Shown here piece after piece: positions 60,085 through 64,000 of a DNA stretch of 64,000 bases; position 1 is the first letter of the stretch, and every line of letters begins with the position of its first letter. The notes beneath the pieces were generated by a model. It saw only the letters and a program-made list of their open reading frames with translations. It ran no database searches and had not been told where the DNA came from. Origin of the DNA: Chthonomonadales bacterium (lineage in GTDB: Bacteria > Armatimonadota > Chthonomonadetes > Chthonomonadales > CAJBBX01). The stretch lies in the NCBI GenBank assembly GCA_027459625.1, contig DAIDHP010000001.1, positions 186,001 through 250,000 of the forward strand, read 5' to 3'. The translations under genes and the position numbers were made by a program.

Positions 60085-61659
60085 ATGGATCAATCCATAG
60101 GTAAAGTTTATCTTGTGGGAGCGGGACCAGGAGATCCGCTTTTGATTTCATTACGAGCAGCGCAATGTCTCGCTCAATCCGACGTCGTGGTTTATGATCG
60201 TTTGGTCCATCGGGACGTTTTAAAACATGCCAAAAAGGATGCCGAGTTATTTTACGTTGGCAAGGAATCCTCTCGGCACACGATGAGACAGGAGCAAATC
60301 AATGAACTGATCGTGCAACACGCGCTGAAGGGGAAAACTGTCTGCAGGCTCAAAGGGGGGGATCCTTTTGTTTTCGGAAGAGGGGGAGAAGAGGCGATAG
60401 CGTGCAGAGAAGCTAATGTGCTATTCGAAGTGGTGCCTGGCGTGACCTCCGCAATAGCCGCCCCGGCATACGCGGGGATACCGGTAACGCATCGGAATAT
60501 CGCGTCCTCCTTCACTGTGATAACGGGACATGAAGATCCGCTGAAGAACGAATCCAGCATCCGTTGGAAAGAGATCGCCACAGGGGCGGACACACTAGTC
60601 TTTTTAATGGGAGTTGAAAATCTTCATGCGATAGTCAGTAAGCTGATCGAAAATGGCAAGTCGGAGGATACTCCGATTGCGCTTGTGCAATGGGGCTCAT
60701 GGAGCAAACAGCGTACGTTAATATCCACCTTGAAGGCTGTGGAGGAGAACGCGTATCTTCGCAACTTCACTGCGCCATGTGTAACGATAGTCGGTGATGT
60801 GGTGCGATTAAGTGATAACCTGAGATGGTTTGAAGACAAACCGCTGTTTGGAAAAAAGATCATGGTGACACGCGCACGGGAGCAGAGCAGCGATCTTTGC
60901 GATATGCTGCAAGACCTCGGCGCGGAGCCAGTGGAATATCCGATGATACGTATTCTGCCAATGGTGGATTTGTCATCTTTGGATCATGCCATCCATCTGT
61001 TTCCAAGCGTAGCGGGTCTTACGGAAAGCGGAGAAGCATCATCCAGTCTGTATTCATGGGTTATATTCACCAGCGCGAATGCGGTAACCATTGTGGCGGA
61101 CCGGTTAATTCAACTCGGATATGATATGCGATCAATGGCGGGGTTGCACATCGCAGCGATTGGACCTGGAACTGCTGAGGTTTTGCGCAAACATGGAATT
61201 CGAGCGGACTTCGTTCCCACCCGCTTTGTTGCGGAGGCTATTTTGGAGGAACTCCCCGATCATCTCATCAAAGGAGCCCGTATCTTGCTTCCAAGAGCGT
61301 CGGAAGCCAGGGAGATTCTTCCTCAAAGGCTTACGGAGATGGGTGCCGTGACCGATGTGACGCCAATTTACCAAACGGTTATGGATGATTCGGATAAAGA
61401 TGAAATCATTTCCGAATTGGCGGAAAAAGCGATCGACGTTATCACATTTGCAAGCTCATCCACGGTACACAATTTTATGCAGGCTATCTGTGAACAGAAC
61501 ATACCGGAACTCATTGGTGAAACCGTATTAGCCTGTATCGGTCCGATAACCGCGGACACGCTTCACACATACGGGTTCGCTCCGCAAATCGTGGCGTCGG
61601 AGCATTCCATTCCCGGATTAGTGAAGGAGATCGTCGCGTATTTCACCGCACGGAGGTAA
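60085..61659 (+). CDS. CobA-HemD fusion: uroporphyrinogen-III methyltransferase and synthase
   Basis: Two-domain protein of 524 residues. Residues 1-245 are a SAM-dependent uroporphyrinogen-III C-methyltransferase: KVYLVGAGPGDPLLISLRAAQCLAQSDVVVYDRLV, VCRLKGGDPFVFGRGGEEA, FEVVPGVTSAIAAPAYAGIPVTHR. Residues about 250-520 are uroporphyrinogen-III synthase (KIMVTRAREQSSDLCDMLQDLGAEPVEYPMI, then DVITFASSSTVHNFM). Making uroporphyrinogen-III and methylating it in one chain directs flow toward siroheme, while heme needs the unmethylated product. The ATG at 60085 follows GAGGA. HemB follows two bases later. Confidence 0.95.
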   Translation: MDQSIGKVYLVGAGPGDPLLISLRAAQCLAQSDVVVYDRLVHRDVLKHAKKDAELFYVGKESSRHTMRQEQINELIVQHALKGKTVCRLKGGDPFVFGRGGEEAIACREANVLFEVVPGVTSAIAAPAYAGIPVTHRNIASSFTVITGHEDPLKNESSIRWKEIATGADTLVFLMGVENLHAIVSKLIENGKSEDTPIALVQWGSWSKQRTLISTLKAVEENAYLRNFTAPCVTIVGDVVRLSDNLRWFEDKPLFGKKIMVTRAREQSSDLCDMLQDLGAEPVEYPMIRILPMVDLSSLDHAIHLFPSVAGLTESGEASSSLYSWVIFTSANAVTIVADRLIQLGYDMRSMAGLHIAAIGPGTAEVLRKHGIRADFVPTRFVAEAILEELPDHLIKGARILLPRASEAREILPQRLTEMGAVTDVTPIYQTVMDDSDKDEIISELAEKAIDVITFASSSTVHNFMQAICEQNIPELIGETVLACIGPITADTLHTYGFAPQIVASEHSIPGLVKEIVAYFTARR

Positions 61660-61661
61660 AA

Positions 61662-62636
61662 ATGTCCTCATATCCTGATTCTCGTCCCAGACGATTGCGA
61701 GCATCTGATAATATTCGCAGGTTGGTTCGTGAAACCCATGTCACTAAAGACGATTTGATCCAACCTCTTTTTGTGCACTCTTATGAAACCTCCCCTATTC
61801 CGTCAATGCCCGGAGTGTTTCGTTTCAGCGTGGACAATCTTTTGAAGGAGGTGGAGGAATTAATTCATCTCGGTGTCCCGGGAATAATCCTATTTGGCAT
61901 TCCGGATACAAAGGATGACATCGGTTCGGAAGCGTGGAACGTTGACGGCATCATTCCATCAGCCTTGCGCCGACTGAAGGCGACTTTTTCGGATCAGATA
62001 CTGTTAGCTGCGGATGTCTGTCTTTGCGAATACACTTCCCACGGACATTGCGGCGCTCTTAAGGATGGATGCGTGGACAACGACGCAACACTGCCTTTAT
62101 TAACCCGCATTTCGCTATCTTACGCGGAGGCAGGAGCGGATATCATCGCACCATCCGACATGATGGATGGGAGAATCGGCGCCATTCGCAAAGCGTTGGA
62201 TAAGAACGGGTTTTCCTCACGCATACTTATGTCTTACGCCATCAAACATGCGAGCGCTTTCTATGGTCCTTTCAGAGACGCGGCGGACAGTGCACCTCAG
62301 TTCGGAGACCGGAAAAGTTATCAGATGGATAGTTCCAATTCGCGCGAAGCGATGAAAGAGGCGGATATCGATTCGCAGGAGGGGGCGGATATCATTATGG
62401 TGAAACCTGCGCTTCCAAATCTCGACCTCATCTATCAAGCCCGGCAGTCCTGTCATCTTCCAATCGCTGCGTATAACGTCAGCGGAGAGTACTCGATGAT
62501 CAAAGCGGCGGCGGTCAACGGCTGGCTGGACGAGGAAAAAACAGTGACTGAAACATTAATCGCCATCAAAAGGGCGGGCGCGGATATCATATTGACTTAT
62601 CATGCGAAAGATTACCTGACTTGGATGAAGCGGTAA
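61662..62636 (+). CDS. hemB: Porphobilinogen synthase (delta-aminolevulinic acid dehydratase)
   Basis: Joins two 5-aminolevulinate molecules into porphobilinogen. The 324-residue protein starts RPRRLRASDNIRRLVRETHVTKDDLIQPLFV. The zinc-binding Cys cluster is present (LLAADVCLCEYTSHGHCGALKDGCVDND), marking the zinc-dependent type. The Schiff-base lysines are in SYAIKHASAFYGPFRDAA and IIMVKPALPNLD. GGAGG within the preceding gene's stop region is its ribosome site. It completes the route from glutamyl-tRNA except for hemL. Confidence 0.97.
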   Translation: MSSYPDSRPRRLRASDNIRRLVRETHVTKDDLIQPLFVHSYETSPIPSMPGVFRFSVDNLLKEVEELIHLGVPGIILFGIPDTKDDIGSEAWNVDGIIPSALRRLKATFSDQILLAADVCLCEYTSHGHCGALKDGCVDNDATLPLLTRISLSYAEAGADIIAPSDMMDGRIGAIRKALDKNGFSSRILMSYAIKHASAFYGPFRDAADSAPQFGDRKSYQMDSSNSREAMKEADIDSQEGADIIMVKPALPNLDLIYQARQSCHLPIAAYNVSGEYSMIKAAAVNGWLDEEKTVTETLIAIKRAGADIILTYHAKDYLTWMKR

Positions 62637-62670
62637 GGATTTTACAAACGACCTGGTTGAAAGGGCTTAG

Positions 62671-63798
62671 ATGATGATTATCGGCATTCCAAAAGAGATC
62701 AAGAACAATGAATATCGCGTCGCGTTAGTCCCCGCCGGCGCCGAGATATTGACGGAGGAGGGGCACACCGTCATCATCGAAAGCGATGCGGGCGCAGGTT
62801 CAAGTCTATGCAATGAGGACTACACCGCAATGGGGGCGGAAATCGCATCCTCGGCGGAGGAAGTGTATGGCAGATCCGACCTTATTCTTAAGGTCAAGGA
62901 GCCTCAGCCTTCGGAATATCCATTGATTCGCCCCGGACAGGTGATATTCACCTATTTCCATTTCGCCGCTAGCAAGGATTTGACTATTGCCATGATGAAA
63001 TCCGGAGCGGTTTGCATTGCGTATGAAACAATCCAGCTTTCGGATGGATCATTGCCCTTGCTGACTCCGATGAGCGAAGTGGCTGGACGTATGGCGGTGC
63101 ACGAAGGCGCGAAATACCTGGAAAAGCCCATGGAGGGCAGGGGTATTCTTCTGGGGGGGGTGCCCGGGGTCTTGCCGGCGAATGTAGTGATACTTGGCGG
63201 AGGAGTGGTGGGATCAAACTCCGCTCGCATGGCTGCGGGTCTAGGCGCGAATGTCATCATTTTGGATGTCAATTTGGATCGTTTGCGCCGTTTGGCGGAC
63301 ATATTGCCCCCGAATGTAAGAACGCTCTATTCCAACCGGCAAAACATTAGACAGTGCTTGGCGGATGCAGACCTTGTGATCGGTTGCGCTTTGAGCAGAG
63401 GCACGAAAACTCCGATACTCGTCACTCGCGAAATGCTGGGTTTAATGAAGAAAGGGTCAGTTATCGTGGATGTGGCGATTGATCAAGGCGGCGCTTTCGA
63501 TACATCTCGTCCGACCACTCACAGTTCGCCGACCTATATCGTTGACGGTGTGGTGCATTACTGCGTCACAAACATGCCTGGCGCCGTCGCCGGCACATCC
63601 ACGTTCGCATTGACCAATGTTACTTTGCCATACGCCGTGCAAATTGCTCGACATGGATGGCGGGACGCGGCAAGGAAGGACAAGGCGCTGATGCTGGGGC
63701 TTAATATCGCCGAAGGAAAAGTGTATCTGCCCGCGCTGGCGGAGTTGTTCTCAATAGAGAACGTCGGAAACGCGGAAAATATGAATAGTCTTTGTTAG
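62671..63798 (+). CDS. ald: Alanine dehydrogenase
   Basis: NAD-dependent enzyme that interconverts alanine and pyruvate plus ammonia. The 375-residue protein starts IGIPKEIKNNEYRVALVPAGAEILTEEGHTVIIE, with K-x-K in LILKVKEPQPSEYPLIRPGQVIFTYFHFAAS, and the NAD-binding GGGVVGSNSARMAAGLGANVIILDVNLDRL. The C-terminal RPTTHSSPTYIVDGVVHYCVTNMPGAV is typical. It follows hemB by 34 bases on the same strand. A NADH-linked enzyme placed in a Rex-headed cluster is consistent with redox control, though no operator was seen. No terminator was found after it. Confidence 0.96.
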   Translation: MMIIGIPKEIKNNEYRVALVPAGAEILTEEGHTVIIESDAGAGSSLCNEDYTAMGAEIASSAEEVYGRSDLILKVKEPQPSEYPLIRPGQVIFTYFHFAASKDLTIAMMKSGAVCIAYETIQLSDGSLPLLTPMSEVAGRMAVHEGAKYLEKPMEGRGILLGGVPGVLPANVVILGGGVVGSNSARMAAGLGANVIILDVNLDRLRRLADILPPNVRTLYSNRQNIRQCLADADLVIGCALSRGTKTPILVTREMLGLMKKGSVIVDVAIDQGGAFDTSRPTTHSSPTYIVDGVVHYCVTNMPGAVAGTSTFALTNVTLPYAVQIARHGWRDAARKDKALMLGLNIAEGKVYLPALAELFSIENVGNAENMNSLC

Positions 63799-63888
63799 TC
63801 CGATGGGATGGTTCGAGTTCCATACTTTATCGCGACGATATTGAGATTACAGGCTGATGGTTCATCTGGCGGTTGTCAAATCGCGAAC

Positions 63889-64000
63889 TCACGCCGCCTT
63901 GGCAATTTCCCTTTTCCGTATGATAGAGCTTTGGCGAATCGTTCCGACGAATATCCTTGCAAGCTTTGGGTCGAACTGCGTGCCATAACCCTTCTCAATT
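63889..64000 (-). CDS. C-terminal end of an HD-GYP-type protein (5' part outside window)
   Basis: A frame entering from the right edge gives 36 residues before TGA at 63889: IEKGYGTQFDPKLARIFVGT followed by IRQSSIIRKREIAKAA. The part YGTQFDPKLARIF matches the end of HD-GYP domains, where G-x-Q-F-D-P-x-L is standard, so this is probably a c-di-GMP phosphodiesterase or HD-domain response regulator. The catalytic HD and GYP motifs lie outside the window and cannot be checked. It is convergent with ald. Confidence 0.55.
   Translation of the reverse strand, partial: IEKGYGTQFDPKLARIFVGTIRQSSIIRKREIAKAA

Noticed and set aside
63799-63835. GGTTCGAGTTCC resembling a tRNA T-loop after ald
   Set aside because: No acceptor stem or anticodon arm can be built around it and its 5' side would lie inside ald.

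Overview
The window holds about 50 genes of a bacterial chromosome. It is probably a Gram-negative-type (diderm) environmental heterotroph: it has lipoproteins with lipoboxes, a Tat-type signal, PEP-CTERM sorting tails, an STN (secretin/TonB short N-terminal) domain protein, a polar flagellum gene set and large exported carbohydrate-active proteins. The mixture (Rex in front of a heme operon, YfhO-like membrane protein, sugar isomerase/oxidoreductase genes, giant exported glycosidase) is reminiscent of Armatimonadota, but this is an inference from gene content and no marker gene was compared.

Layout. 1-7.4 kb (minus): end of a glycine cleavage operon (gcvT, gcvH), then a complete branched-chain amino-acid ABC operon read from right to left (CBS-domain gene, livK, livH, livM, livG, livF, a 128-residue unknown). 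7.5-14.7 kb (minus): YfhO-like membrane protein, Tat-exported sugar isomerase-like protein, RNase HI, Lon, Hsp20. 14.9-17.6 kb (plus): ECF sigma factor, zinc-finger anti-sigma factor and an exported STN protein ending in a zinc ribbon. 17.7-21.8 kb (minus): PEP-CTERM protein, beta-helix/LamG exported protein, VOC protein. 22-25.3 kb: HtrA protease and PilZ protein (plus), FtsY (minus). 25.7-30.5 kb (plus): an oxidoreductase-like protein with a degraded active site and a 1241-residue exported glycosidase. 30.8-33.7 kb (minus): TPR lipoprotein, endonuclease IV, Mrp. 33.9-34.8 kb (plus): a GEMM-type cyclic-dinucleotide riboswitch in front of a PEP-CTERM gene interrupted by three in-frame stops. 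34.8-36.8 kb: NlpC/P60 hydrolase (minus) and exported peroxiredoxin-thioredoxin fusion (plus). 36.8-43.2 kb (minus): flagellar filament cluster (two flagellins, fliD, fliS, a FlgN/FliT-like gene) with structured leaders. 43.4-53.5 kb: conserved exported unknown, GH4 glycosidase, FtsX-type permease, DNA polymerase III alpha, TPR protein, GalU. 53.9-63.8 kb (plus): rex followed by siroheme/heme genes (cysG N-terminal type, hemA, hemX, hemC, cobA-hemD fusion, hemB) with nadB inside, then ald. A gene ending like an HD-GYP protein runs in from the right edge (minus).

Themes. Cyclic dinucleotide signalling recurs (GEMM riboswitch, PilZ protein, HD-GYP-like C-terminus) next to flagellar and surface-protein genes. 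The flagellar leaders contain several RNA structures (a terminator-like hairpin in front of one flagellin, an AGGAA-loop hairpin in front of the other, a hairpin covering the fliD ribosome site), suggesting control after transcription starts. The rex-heme-nadB block ties NADH sensing to tetrapyrrole and NAD synthesis. No tRNA, rRNA, CRISPR array or insertion sequence was recognised.
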